Assembly: GCA_007128995.1 (NCBI GenBank)
Contig: SKWJ01000421.1
Coordinates: 1-5,098, forward strand
DNA: 5,098 bases
Source: Paracoccaceae bacterium
GTDB taxonomy: Bacteria > Pseudomonadota > Alphaproteobacteria > Rhodobacterales > Rhodobacteraceae
Reading direction: 5' to 3'
The notes under the pieces are model-generated. The model worked only from the letters and a program-made list of their open reading frames with translations. It was not told where the DNA came from and ran no database searches. Shown here one piece after another: positions 1 through 5,098 of this stretch; position 1 is the stretch's first letter, and the number at the start of each line of letters is the position of its first letter. The translations under genes were made by a program, and so were the position numbers.

Positions 1-1
1 C

Positions 2-1045
2 TTGCAGCGCGCCGCGCTTGATGCCGCGGCCGCAGTGACAACGGGTCTCAACGCGACTGCGGCCACACTTGCAGAGACTGTCTCGAACACGCGCTCGGGG
101 ATCCGCAACGATATCGCGTCGGTCAATCGGCTTTTGTCCGATATCTCAGATCTCAGCCAGAAGATCGCGCTGCGTGAACCTGGAACACGCGACACGGCCA
201 TGCTCGAGGATGAATTGGGAACCCGCCTTGATGACCTGTCCAACCTCATTGACCTGCGCGTTCAACGTGGTTCTAGTGGGGCCATCGCTGTCTACACAGC
301 AGGTGGGGCGCCGCTTGTCGAGGGTCGGGTCGTTCATCCGATAACCTTCTCGGAAGGCGACGGTAAGCTGTTTGCCGGCGATGCCGAGATCACGCCGGGC
401 GTTGCAAGCGCGCGGGGCTTTCAGGAAGGGCAGTTGGCAGGACGTATAAGCTTGCTGAATGACGTGCTCCCGCAGATGCAATTACAACTCGATGCGGCTG
501 CCCAGATGCTGGTTGTGTCGTTCACGAAGGCCGATACCACACTTGCTGCGGACGAGTTCGGTTTGTTCACTGACAATCGCGGCACGTCCTACCCGCCGAC
601 CCTCGCGGGCCTTTCCGCCCATATTTCGATCAACGAAGCCGTCCGTGGGCCGGGGGGGGATACGCTTTGGAAAATGCGCGATGGGATGATGGCGGCTGCG
701 CCCGGCCCGGAAAGCGACAATACACGCATAGAAAGCATGATCGCGGCGTTTGATGTCATGCAAACACTACCGCCCGGGGCCGGGTTGGGGGCGTCATCCC
801 GACTGACGGACTACATTCCATCGATGATCGCAGATCAGCAGGTTCAGCGTAGCGCAGCGCAGGGGCGGGCCGACAGCCTTCGCGCGGGTGCACAAGCTTT
901 GGAAACCGCGCGGCTTGGGTTTCAGGGCGTCAATGTCGATGACGAATTGCAGAAGCTTGCTGCCATCGAACAAAGCTATGCTGCAAATGCAATCATGATG
1001 CGAACGCTGAGCGATATGCTTGACACCCTGCTTGCAGCGGTCTGA
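2..1045 (+). CDS. flgK: Flagellar hook-associated protein FlgK (HAP1), 3' part
   Basis: FlgK is the first of the two junction proteins between the flagellar hook and the filament; it is exported by the flagellar type III system and assembles at the hook tip. The visible 347 residues open inside the N-terminal helical region (LSDISDLSQKIAL, about residues 45-57 of this piece), run through the variable middle domain, and end with the typical C-terminal helix. That helix contains VDDELQKLAAIEQSYAANA and then MLDTLLAAV, which closely resembles the family ending. The reading frame is open from the window edge, so the true start lies upstream, and the TTG at position 2 should be read as an internal leucine codon. 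The TGA stop is followed 17 bases later by flgL, so the two genes are very probably cotranscribed. A run of eight G at 652-659 lies inside the frame, which stays intact. The identification is secure; the missing N-terminus prevents a full length comparison. Confidence 0.93.
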   Translation: MQRAALDAAAAVTTGLNATAATLAETVSNTRSGIRNDIASVNRLLSDISDLSQKIALREPGTRDTAMLEDELGTRLDDLSNLIDLRVQRGSSGAIAVYTAGGAPLVEGRVVHPITFSEGDGKLFAGDAEITPGVASARGFQEGQLAGRISLLNDVLPQMQLQLDAAAQMLVVSFTKADTTLAADEFGLFTDNRGTSYPPTLAGLSAHISINEAVRGPGGDTLWKMRDGMMAAAPGPESDNTRIESMIAAFDVMQTLPPGAGLGASSRLTDYIPSMIADQQVQRSAAQGRADSLRAGAQALETARLGFQGVNVDDELQKLAAIEQSYAANAIMMRTLSDMLDTLLAAV

Positions 1046-1062
1046 CCAGAGAGGACAGAAAT

Positions 1063-2148
1063 ATGATCGGGACTGTTCGGACCATGTCAACATTGGATGC
1101 TTTGGTGTCGCAGCGCAGGGTCGCTGCCGATCTCAATCAGCGCGTGTCTGATGCTGCAAAAGAGACATCTACAGGGATGAAGTCAGATGTTTTCCGCGCC
1201 CTCGGACTGCGCGCCTCAGAGGCTCTTGCGCTGCGCGCGGGAATGGCCCGGAATGAAGCCTTCATCACCTCGAACGAGATGCTCGAGAAGCGGCTGGAGT
1301 TGACGGCGCTTACGCTGCGTCAGGCCCGCGACACCGCACAGGGGTTTCTGGACATTGCGGTCAGCAACGTAGCAGAACCGACCCAAACTGCCGGAGAACT
1401 GCAGCGTGCGGCACAACTGGCGCTGGACCGTCTGACCAGCCAATTGAACGCGACGTTCCGCGGCGTCCCCCTCTTTGCCGGAACGAACAGCGGTCAGTTG
1501 CCCCTGCAACAATGGGGCGCAGCACATCCCGTAACGGGACTGTCTCCGCAAGATGTCCTGACCTCGACCATAGGTGCCGGACTTGTTGATGAGGCTGATG
1601 CAACAGCCAAGGTCGCGCGGCTGGCAGATATCTTTTCCAGCGACCCCGGAGTGTTTCCTGAAGAGGAGCGCTTCGAGCGGTCGTTTTTCAACGGTACGCC
1701 GCGGCTGTCGGGGGCAGGTACGCCGGAACCTCGTGTCACGGCACGGATAGATGAAGCCACCGTGCTGGTGCATGGGGTTCAGGTAAATGACCCCGCCATG
1801 ACCGATCTGCTGCGCGGGCTTTCGATGTTTGCTGCAATGGATGTTACGCAGATCAGTGACCCCGAAGCCTATCGGGTCTGGGCGGGCGCGGCTGTCAGTG
1901 CGCTGTCCTCGGGTGTATCTGGCGCGATAGAAACCGAAGCGCGTCTGGGTAGCCAGCAACTGACTGTCAGCCAGACATTGACGATGCAGCGTGACCGCCA
2001 CACCCTGTTCAACAGTCAGGTTCTGACGCTGGAAGGTGTTGATCCCTACGAATCAGCAACGCGTCTTACCCAGTTGCAAACGCAGCTGGAGGCGACATAT
2101 GCCGTGACAGCGCGTCTGTCCCGGCTCTCCTTCCTGAATTTCATGTGA
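1063..2148 (+). CDS. flgL: Flagellar hook-filament junction protein FlgL (HAP3)
   Basis: FlgL forms the second ring of the hook-filament junction, between FlgK and flagellin. The 361-residue protein has the flagellin-like plan: N-terminal helices (about residues 8-130) ending in the motif GVPLFAGT (134-141), a divergent middle domain, and C-terminal helices ending in ATYAVTARLSRLSFLNFM, as in FlgL and flagellins. The start at 1063 is supported by AGAGAGGA at 1048-1055, seven bases upstream. An in-frame ATG at codon 8 (1084) is possible but has no comparable ribosome binding site. The gene follows flgK by 17 bases, the usual flgKL order. The TGA at 2146-2148 overlaps the 3' end of the regulator gene on the opposite strand. 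The sequence is divergent in the middle, as expected for this family; position and the conserved ends make the call firm. Confidence 0.9.
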   Translation: MIGTVRTMSTLDALVSQRRVAADLNQRVSDAAKETSTGMKSDVFRALGLRASEALALRAGMARNEAFITSNEMLEKRLELTALTLRQARDTAQGFLDIAVSNVAEPTQTAGELQRAAQLALDRLTSQLNATFRGVPLFAGTNSGQLPLQQWGAAHPVTGLSPQDVLTSTIGAGLVDEADATAKVARLADIFSSDPGVFPEEERFERSFFNGTPRLSGAGTPEPRVTARIDEATVLVHGVQVNDPAMTDLLRGLSMFAAMDVTQISDPEAYRVWAGAAVSALSSGVSGAIETEARLGSQQLTVSQTLTMQRDRHTLFNSQVLTLEGVDPYESATRLTQLQTQLEATYAVTARLSRLSFLNFM

Positions 2149-2917
2149 AGACAGGCTGAATGATCTGGCTGGCAGCCGACGGCAGGTCAGGCGTTTGGGT
2201 AGCGCTATCCTCCGCACGCCGTGATGGCGTCTGTTCGGGGGGCGACAGCTTGTAACCGCGACCATGCACCGTTTCAATGTATCGATGCCCCGATCGGGCA
2301 GCAGCGTCGATCTTCTTTCGGATCTTGCAGATATAGACATCGATGACCTTGTCGAAGGGCTGTTCCTCGGACATGCCATACACAGCATCGTAGAGCGCGG
2401 CCTTCGACATGACCTTGCGCGCATTAAGTGCCAGATGCTGGAAGATCGTATGTTCGCGGCCCGAGAGAAACACCCTCTGGCCTGCGACTTCGGGATCGCG
2501 CCCGTCGAAATAGGCAGTCACTTCGCCAATGCTGACGCTTTGTGCAGCGTGACCATGCACCCGCCGCAAAATGGCGTTGATCCGCGCGCGCAACTCGATC
2601 GCCTTGAGCGGGATCACAAGATCATCGTCTGCGCCATGATCCAGTGTGCTGGCGGCAGAGCGCGCATTGCGAAAATCCCGCATTATGAGGATCGGATTGT
2701 GACAGCCCGCATCGCGCAGCTTGCAGATCTGATCAAGGACAGATCCGTTTTCAGCGATCAGGAAGGGCCGGGTTGCATTCCCGTCTTGATTGAGCAATCC
2801 AAGATCCCCCTCAAAGAAGCCATCGCTGATCCTGACAGGGGTGATCCGTGCGCTCTGCAGCTCAGTGGCAAGCCCTCGAAAGCGATCCTCGCGCCGTTCA
2901 AACAGGTAGATATGCAT
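2141..2917 (-). CDS. CtrA/FtcR-like transcriptional regulator with degenerate receiver domain
   Basis: This 258-residue protein has the architecture of an OmpR/CtrA-class response regulator. Residues 1-120 form a receiver-like domain, 128-224 a winged-helix DNA-binding domain, and 225-258 a Pro/Ser-rich tail. The DNA-binding half resembles CtrA closely: RRVHGHAAQS (118-127), VFLSGREH (149-156), the recognition helix region KVIDVYICKIRKKI (190-203) and YIETVHGRGYKL (213-224). The receiver has lost the phosphorylation residues. The first strand reads IYLFERRED, so only Glu7 of the acidic cluster remains; the third strand reads PFLIAEN with no acceptor Asp; and the conserved Lys-Pro is Ile-Pro (102-103). 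The ATG at 2915-2917 has AAGGAT (2925-2930 on the minus strand) seven bases upstream. Flagellar-locus regulators of this type are called FtcR in Brucella and its relatives, where FtcR activates flagellar genes. That name is likely here but not proven; a CtrA paralogue acting under another name is the alternative. Confidence 0.85.
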   Translation of the reverse strand: MHIYLFERREDRFRGLATELQSARITPVRISDGFFEGDLGLLNQDGNATRPFLIAENGSVLDQICKLRDAGCHNPILIMRDFRNARSAASTLDHGADDDLVIPLKAIELRARINAILRRVHGHAAQSVSIGEVTAYFDGRDPEVAGQRVFLSGREHTIFQHLALNARKVMSKAALYDAVYGMSEEQPFDKVIDVYICKIRKKIDAAARSGHRYIETVHGRGYKLSPPEQTPSRRAEDSATQTPDLPSAASQIIQPVFT

Positions 2918-2986
2918 CCACTTTATCCTTTGCTAACAGGCAATATGAAGCAAAAACAGCCTCAATCATGAAGCATAATTGGTTCA

Positions 2987-3015
2987 ATTTAATGATTTGT
3001 ATCTTATAAAATCAA
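2987..3015 (-). promoter_or_regulatory. Candidate weak promoter for the CtrA/FtcR-like regulator
   Basis: On the minus strand TTGATT (3015-3010) and TTAAAT (2992-2987) each match the -35 and -10 consensus in four of six bases, with a 17-base spacer. The -35 element overlaps the left arm of the dyad in mirror image to the flgI promoter. In such an AT-rich stretch weak matches are easy to find, so this is tentative. Confidence 0.25.
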
Positions 3016-3037
3016 GTATAGTTTAATTTATACTTGA
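3012..3037. promoter_or_regulatory. 26-base dyad of two nested CtrA-like boxes (candidate operator)
   Basis: The arms TCAAGTATA (3012-3020) and TATACTTGA (3029-3037) are perfect inverted repeats, and the centre of symmetry falls on TTAA at 3023-3026, so 11 of 13 base pairs are symmetric. Read on the + strand, 3023-3037 is TTAA-N7-TTGA. Read on the - strand, 3026-3012 is also TTAA-N7-TTGA. Both are one base from the CtrA consensus TTAA-N7-TTAA. The site lies between the divergent regulator and flgI, and its right arm overlaps the -35 element proposed for flgI. The regulator next door has a CtrA-like recognition helix, so it or CtrA may bind here. Confidence 0.5.
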
Positions 3038-3063
3038 AAATATCTTGCGCAGACTGTTTTAAT
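3034..3063 (+). promoter_or_regulatory. Candidate sigma70-type promoter for flgI
   Basis: TTGAAA at 3034-3039 matches the -35 consensus in five of six bases, and TTTAAT at 3058-3063 matches the -10 consensus in five of six, with an 18-base spacer. Transcription would begin near 3070 and give a leader of about 38 bases before flgI. The downstream half (TTGA) of the CtrA-like box forms the first four bases of the -35 element, an arrangement known for CtrA-activated promoters. Confidence 0.4.
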
Positions 3064-3107
3064 CGGCGCAGGCTCAGCCTTGTTCTGGCTGCACGACGGA
3101 GGCCATC

Positions 3108-4235
3108 ATGCGCTTGAAATCTGATCATCCGGGATTTTGCCATGTGTGGATGGCTCTGCTCTGCGCTTTGGTTCTTGGGGCCGCACTCCCGACCCATGCC
3201 GATGTCCGGATCAAGGACATCGCATCCTTTGAGGGGGTGCGCGAGAACCAGCTTGTTGGTTATGGGCTTGTGGTCGGACTCGATGGGACAGGTGACCGCT
3301 TGCGCAACAGCCCTTTCACACAACGATCCCTGGAAGGGATGCTGGAGCGACTGGGGGTCGGGAATCTCTCGAATGAGACGATGCGGACCGAAAACACGGC
3401 GGCTGTGATCGTGACGGCAAATCTGCCGCCTTTCGCGCGGCGAGGATCGACGATAGATGTGGTCATCTCGTCGCTGGGGGATGCATCGTCATTGCGTGGC
3501 GGTACGCTGATTGTCACGCCACTCGCCGGGGCAGATGGGGCCGTGTATGCCGTGGCACAAGGGCCGATTGCCGTGGCAGGCTACGCAGCGCAGGGGCTGA
3601 ATGCAAGCATTGTCGAAGGCGTGCCGACAGTCGCGCGGATCGAGAACGGCGCAACCGTGGAGAATGAGGTCGGACTTGCCTTCAACACGTTGCGCAGCGT
3701 GCGGATTGCGCTGCGCACCCCGGATTTTACCACCGCGGCGCGCGTGGAAGAAACGATCAATCAGGCTCTCGGCCCCGGCACAGCCACAGCGCTGGACCCC
3801 GGCACTGTTGAAGTGCGCCCTGATGGCAAGAGCGATATTTTTGGCCTTATGTCGCAGATCGAAGGGTTGCGCGTGCAACCCGACAGCGTTGCGAAGGTCG
3901 TGATCGACGCACGCTCTGGCACGATTGTCATAGGTGCAGATGTCCGCATTGCCCGGGTTGCGGTCAGCCAGGGCGGGCTGACCGTGATTGTCCGTGAGGA
4001 TATCGAGGTCAGCCAGCCTGCGCCCTTCTCGATTGGTGAGACTGTGGTGGTCCCACAAACCACTGTTCAGGTGCAGGAGCGCGAGACACAGTTCACGGTT
4101 CTGGAAGGCGATGTCAGCCTGCAGCGGCTGGTGGATGGGCTGAATGCCATCGGGCTTGGTGCGTCCCAAACCATTTCAATCCTGCAAGCCATCAAGGCCG
4201 CCGGGGCGCTTTATGCAGATCTGGAGATCATCTGA
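3108..4235 (+). CDS. flgI: Flagellar P-ring protein FlgI
   Basis: FlgI is secreted to the periplasm and forms the P-ring, the bushing around the flagellar rod at the peptidoglycan layer. The 375-residue product is of normal family length. A Sec signal peptide is clear: a basic start, a hydrophobic stretch MALLCALVLGAAL (15-27), and probable cleavage after THA at residue 31. Hallmark blocks follow: RIKDIASFEGVRENQLVGYG (34-53), then VVGLDGTGD; ANLPPFARRGSTIDVVISSL (104-123); GGTLIVTPLAGADG (131-144); and the C-terminus SILQAIKAAGALYADLEII (357-375). The ATG is preceded by GGAGG at 3098-3102 with a five-base spacer, which fixes the start. The stop overlaps the next start as TGATG, so translation of the rod-binding gene is probably coupled. 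It is the first gene of a + strand run diverging from the regulator gene, with a likely promoter at 3034-3063. Confidence 0.97.
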   Translation: MRLKSDHPGFCHVWMALLCALVLGAALPTHADVRIKDIASFEGVRENQLVGYGLVVGLDGTGDRLRNSPFTQRSLEGMLERLGVGNLSNETMRTENTAAVIVTANLPPFARRGSTIDVVISSLGDASSLRGGTLIVTPLAGADGAVYAVAQGPIAVAGYAAQGLNASIVEGVPTVARIENGATVENEVGLAFNTLRSVRIALRTPDFTTAARVEETINQALGPGTATALDPGTVEVRPDGKSDIFGLMSQIEGLRVQPDSVAKVVIDARSGTIVIGADVRIARVAVSQGGLTVIVREDIEVSQPAPFSIGETVVVPQTTVQVQERETQFTVLEGDVSLQRLVDGLNAIGLGASQTISILQAIKAAGALYADLEII

Positions 4236-4543
4236 TGGATATGGCATTTTCCCCGGCCGCGCGCGCAGCACCCGACACAACCATAACCACCACCCGCAGT
4301 GATGCCAGTGATGCCAGTCGCGCCGCCTTCGAATTTGAGGTGGTGTTTCTGGCGCAGGCCGTCGAGGAAATGATGCGCGGCACGACTGCCGGTGAATTCG
4401 GTGGTGGCCATGGCGAAGAGACATGGCGCAGTTTTCTGGCCCGCGCCTTCGCCGAGGAAATCGCCAGCCATGGCAGTCTTGGAATTGCCCGCAGCATAGA
4501 GGCAGGCATCGCAGCCTATGGGACAGGAAAGACCAGCGAATGA
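4235..4543 (+). CDS. flgJ: FlgJ-like rod-binding protein without muramidase domain
   Basis: The 102-residue protein consists of a low-complexity N-terminus rich in Ala, Thr and Ser (1-30) followed by one rod-binding domain of the FlgJ N-terminal type. Diagnostic stretches are FEFEVVFLAQAVEEMM (32-47), TAGEFGGGHGEETWRSFLAR (51-70) and AEEIASHGSLGIARSI (73-88). In enteric bacteria FlgJ also carries a C-terminal peptidoglycan hydrolase. That half is absent here, as is known for alphaproteobacterial FlgJ such as that of Rhodobacter sphaeroides, where a separate lytic transglycosylase, SltF, opens the wall. Its likely role is to guide or cap rod assembly in the periplasm. The start ATG (4235-4237) overlaps the flgI stop, and the stop overlaps the next start as ATGA. 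A second in-frame ATG at 4241 could also serve. No signal peptide is seen, consistent with export through the flagellar apparatus. The symbol is by domain; some annotators call such proteins rod-binding protein or CheL. Confidence 0.85.
   Translation: MDMAFSPAARAAPDTTITTTRSDASDASRAAFEFEVVFLAQAVEEMMRGTTAGEFGGGHGEETWRSFLARAFAEEIASHGSLGIARSIEAGIAAYGTGKTSE
4298..4318 (+). repeat. Short tandem repeat (9-base unit) in the flgJ linker
   Basis: AGTGATGCC occurs twice in tandem (4298-4306 and 4307-4315) followed by a further AGT. The repeat is in frame and encodes Ser-Asp-Ala units in the low-complexity N-terminal segment just before the rod-binding domain. It probably reflects slippage tolerated in a flexible linker, because the unit length is a multiple of three. 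Confidence 0.6.
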
Positions 4544-4935
4544 CACAGGCCGAGCGTGACGCTATCGCCGCTCTGGTGCGGCTCTTGCAAGATGAGGTTA
4601 CCGCAATCCGCAACGGCGATCTTGGACAGGTCAGCGCCCAGGCCAAACGCAAGGCAGAACTGGGCGCGATGGTTGAAGCGGCAGGCCCGGCCATTGCCGT
4701 GGCCCTTGCCGCTGACCTGCCGGAAGATGGTCTGCAAGCGCAAATCGCCACGCTGCGCGACCTGATCGACACTGACCGCGCCCTGCTGGAGCGCATGACC
4801 CAAGCGACCGGCGCGTTGGTCACAGAGCTTGCGCGCCTGCGGGACAGGCATGGGCTGCGCGGGATCTATGGTGCGACAGGCGCATCGCGCGGCAGCGACC
4901 CGCTGCCCGTGCAGCGTTTCGATCAATCTGTCTGA
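4540..4935 (+). CDS. Probable FlgN-like flagellar export chaperone
   Basis: The 131-residue protein is almost entirely helical and acidic in its first half. The segment LLQDEVTAIRNGDLGQVSAQ (15-34) followed by AKRKAEL has the FlgN pattern of a helix, a Gly-Asp turn and a second helix with Lys and Leu. A long helix (about 65-103) and a C-terminal tail RGIYGATGASRG (107-118) follow, which recalls the Tyr/Gly-containing client-binding tail of FlgN. FlgN binds FlgK and FlgL in the cytoplasm and keeps them export-ready. The client genes lie a short distance upstream in this window, which supports the call. I chose the ATG at 4540, which overlaps the flgJ stop as ATGA and has AGGAAA at 4525-4530. 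The frame is open further upstream to 4423, but that extension lies inside flgJ and would be Arg/Trp-rich, unlike the rest. Family assignment rests on pattern and context only. Confidence 0.65.
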   Translation: MTQAERDAIAALVRLLQDEVTAIRNGDLGQVSAQAKRKAELGAMVEAAGPAIAVALAADLPEDGLQAQIATLRDLIDTDRALLERMTQATGALVTELARLRDRHGLRGIYGATGASRGSDPLPVQRFDQSV

Positions 4936-4939
4936 AACG

Positions 4940-4955
4940 TTAACCATGTCGTAAC
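4940..4955 (+). promoter_or_regulatory. CtrA-like box upstream of flagellin
   Basis: TTAA at 4940-4943, seven bases (CCATGTC), and GTAAC at 4951-4955 give TTAA-N7-GTAAC, one base from the CtrA consensus TTAA-N7-TTAAC. The first eight bases, TTAACCAT, also resemble a single CtrA half-site. The box begins five bases after the stop of the chaperone gene and about 105 bases before the flagellin start, in the place expected for a promoter element. A GACAAT at 4963-4968, 17 bases after TTAACC (4940-4945), could be the -10 element, but the match is only four of six. Confidence 0.4.
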
Positions 4956-4977
4956 CAACGCTGACAATCTCTTACTA

Positions 4978-4989
4978 CGGCCAAGGCCG
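4978..4989. repeat. Small inverted repeat in the flagellin upstream region
   Basis: CGGCC and GGCCG (4978-4982 and 4985-4989) are perfect inverted repeats separated by two A. There is no T-run after it, so it is not an intrinsic terminator for the flgI run. A two-base loop is too tight for a stable hairpin, so it may be a protein site or chance in GC-rich DNA. Confidence 0.3.
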
Positions 4990-5010
4990 ATGCAGGCCAG
5001 GATGCCAGTT

Positions 5011-5027
5011 TTCGTCAGAAAGACGAA
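5011..5027 (+). promoter_or_regulatory. Hairpin in the flagellin 5' leader
   Basis: TTCGTC (5011-5016) and GACGAA (5022-5027) are perfect complements around the five-base loop AGAAA, in the predicted untranslated leader 33 bases before the flagellin ATG. No T-run follows, so it does not look like a terminator. In Caulobacter the protein FlbT acts on the flagellin leader RNA to control its translation and decay. A comparable role for this hairpin is an inference. Confidence 0.4.
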
Positions 5028-5060
5028 CATCATACTCAAGACCCTAGAAAGGGAAATGAC

Positions 5061-5098
5061 ATGACATCGATCCTCACCAACAATTCCGCAATGAATGC
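5061..5098 (+). CDS. fliC: Flagellin, 5' end only
   Basis: The gene enters the last 38 bases of the window and encodes MTSILTNNSAMNA before running off the edge. This start is characteristic of Rhodobacteraceae flagellins, in which a short Ser-Ile-Leu-Thr-Asn-Asn segment precedes the N-terminal helix of the D0 domain. The ATG at 5061 is preceded by AGGGA (5050-5054) with a six-base spacer. An ATG five bases earlier (5056) is followed by a stop after two codons and cannot be the start. The gene is separated from the chaperone gene by 125 bases that look like its own promoter and leader. In related genomes flaF and flbT commonly follow; they would lie outside this window. The call is good, although based on few residues, because of the strong match and flagellar context. 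Confidence 0.8.
   Translation, partial: MTSILTNNSAMN

Noticed and set aside
1216..2001. Open - strand frame of 261 codons inside flgL
   Set aside because: A shadow of GC-rich coding sequence; Cys/Arg/Gln-rich without domains, and flgL is well supported.
2264..2971. Open + strand frame of 235 codons opposite the regulator gene
   Set aside because: It is antisense to a clear CtrA-type protein, runs into the AT-rich promoter region, has no recognisable domain, and has no good ribosome binding site.
3489..4169. Open - strand frame of 226 codons inside flgI
   Set aside because: Antisense shadow of a highly conserved gene; composition rich in His, Cys and Arg with no family features.
4423..4539. 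Upstream extension of the chaperone gene to an ATG at 4423
   Set aside because: The added 39 residues lie entirely within flgJ and are Arg/Trp-rich; the ATGA junction at 4540 with a ribosome binding site gives the normal start.
4176..4823. Open - strand frame of 215 codons across flgJ and the chaperone gene
   Set aside because: Spans two well-supported, translationally coupled genes in antisense and is Arg/Ser/Cys-rich like other shadows.
4978..4989. Intrinsic terminator after the flgI run
   Set aside because: The inverted repeat has a two-base loop and no following T-run.
4967..4993. Sigma28 promoter for flagellin around GCCGATGC
   Set aside because: No TAAA-like -35 element is found at about 15 bases upstream, and the -10 match lacks the final AA.
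5056..5064. Two-codon upstream ORF (ATG ACA TGA) overlapping the flagellin start
   Set aside because: The ribosome binding site at 5050-5054 is one base from this ATG, too close for initiation, while its spacing to 5061 is normal; probably chance from the TGACA repeat.
1..5098. CRISPR array, tRNA, rRNA, insertion sequence or phage attachment site
   Set aside because: No regularly spaced repeats, cloverleaf, transposase frame or terminal inverted repeats were seen; the window is almost fully coding with flagellar genes.

Overview
The window is a piece of the flagellar gene cluster of an alphaproteobacterium, most likely a member of the Rhodobacteraceae (Roseobacter group). The grounds are the GC-rich coding sequence, the flagellin start that reads MTSILTNNSAMNA, a FlgJ that is only a rod-binding domain without a muramidase, and a CtrA-type regulator inside the cluster. 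The family and taxon assignments come from reading the translated sequence, not from a database search.

Layout from left to right. (1) The 3' part of flgK (hook-filament junction protein 1), entering from outside the window, is followed after 17 bases by flgL (junction protein 2), both on the + strand. (2) A CtrA/FtcR-like transcriptional regulator lies on the - strand, and its stop codon overlaps the end of flgL by 8 bases. (3) A 190-base AT-rich divergent intergenic region holds a 26-base dyad centred on TTAA. The dyad is made of two nested CtrA-like boxes, with a plausible sigma70-type promoter on each side. (4) A tightly coupled + strand run follows: flgI (P-ring), a short flgJ-like rod-binding gene, and a probable flgN-like chaperone gene. 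The two junctions are TGATG and ATGA overlaps. (5) A 125-base leader region carries a second CtrA-like box (TTAA-N7-GTAAC) and a small hairpin. (6) The first 38 bases of a flagellin gene (fliC) run off the right edge.

How the genes work together. FlgI forms the P-ring around the rod. The FlgJ-like protein caps or binds the growing rod. FlgK and FlgL join the hook to the filament and are the usual clients of an FlgN chaperone. FliC is the filament subunit. The regulator in the middle has a CtrA-like DNA-binding domain but a receiver domain that has lost nearly all the phosphorylation residues. The CtrA-like boxes at its own promoter, at flgI and before fliC suggest that it, CtrA, or both set the timing of these genes. 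This regulatory module is the most interesting part of the window. The structural genes themselves look ordinary and intact.
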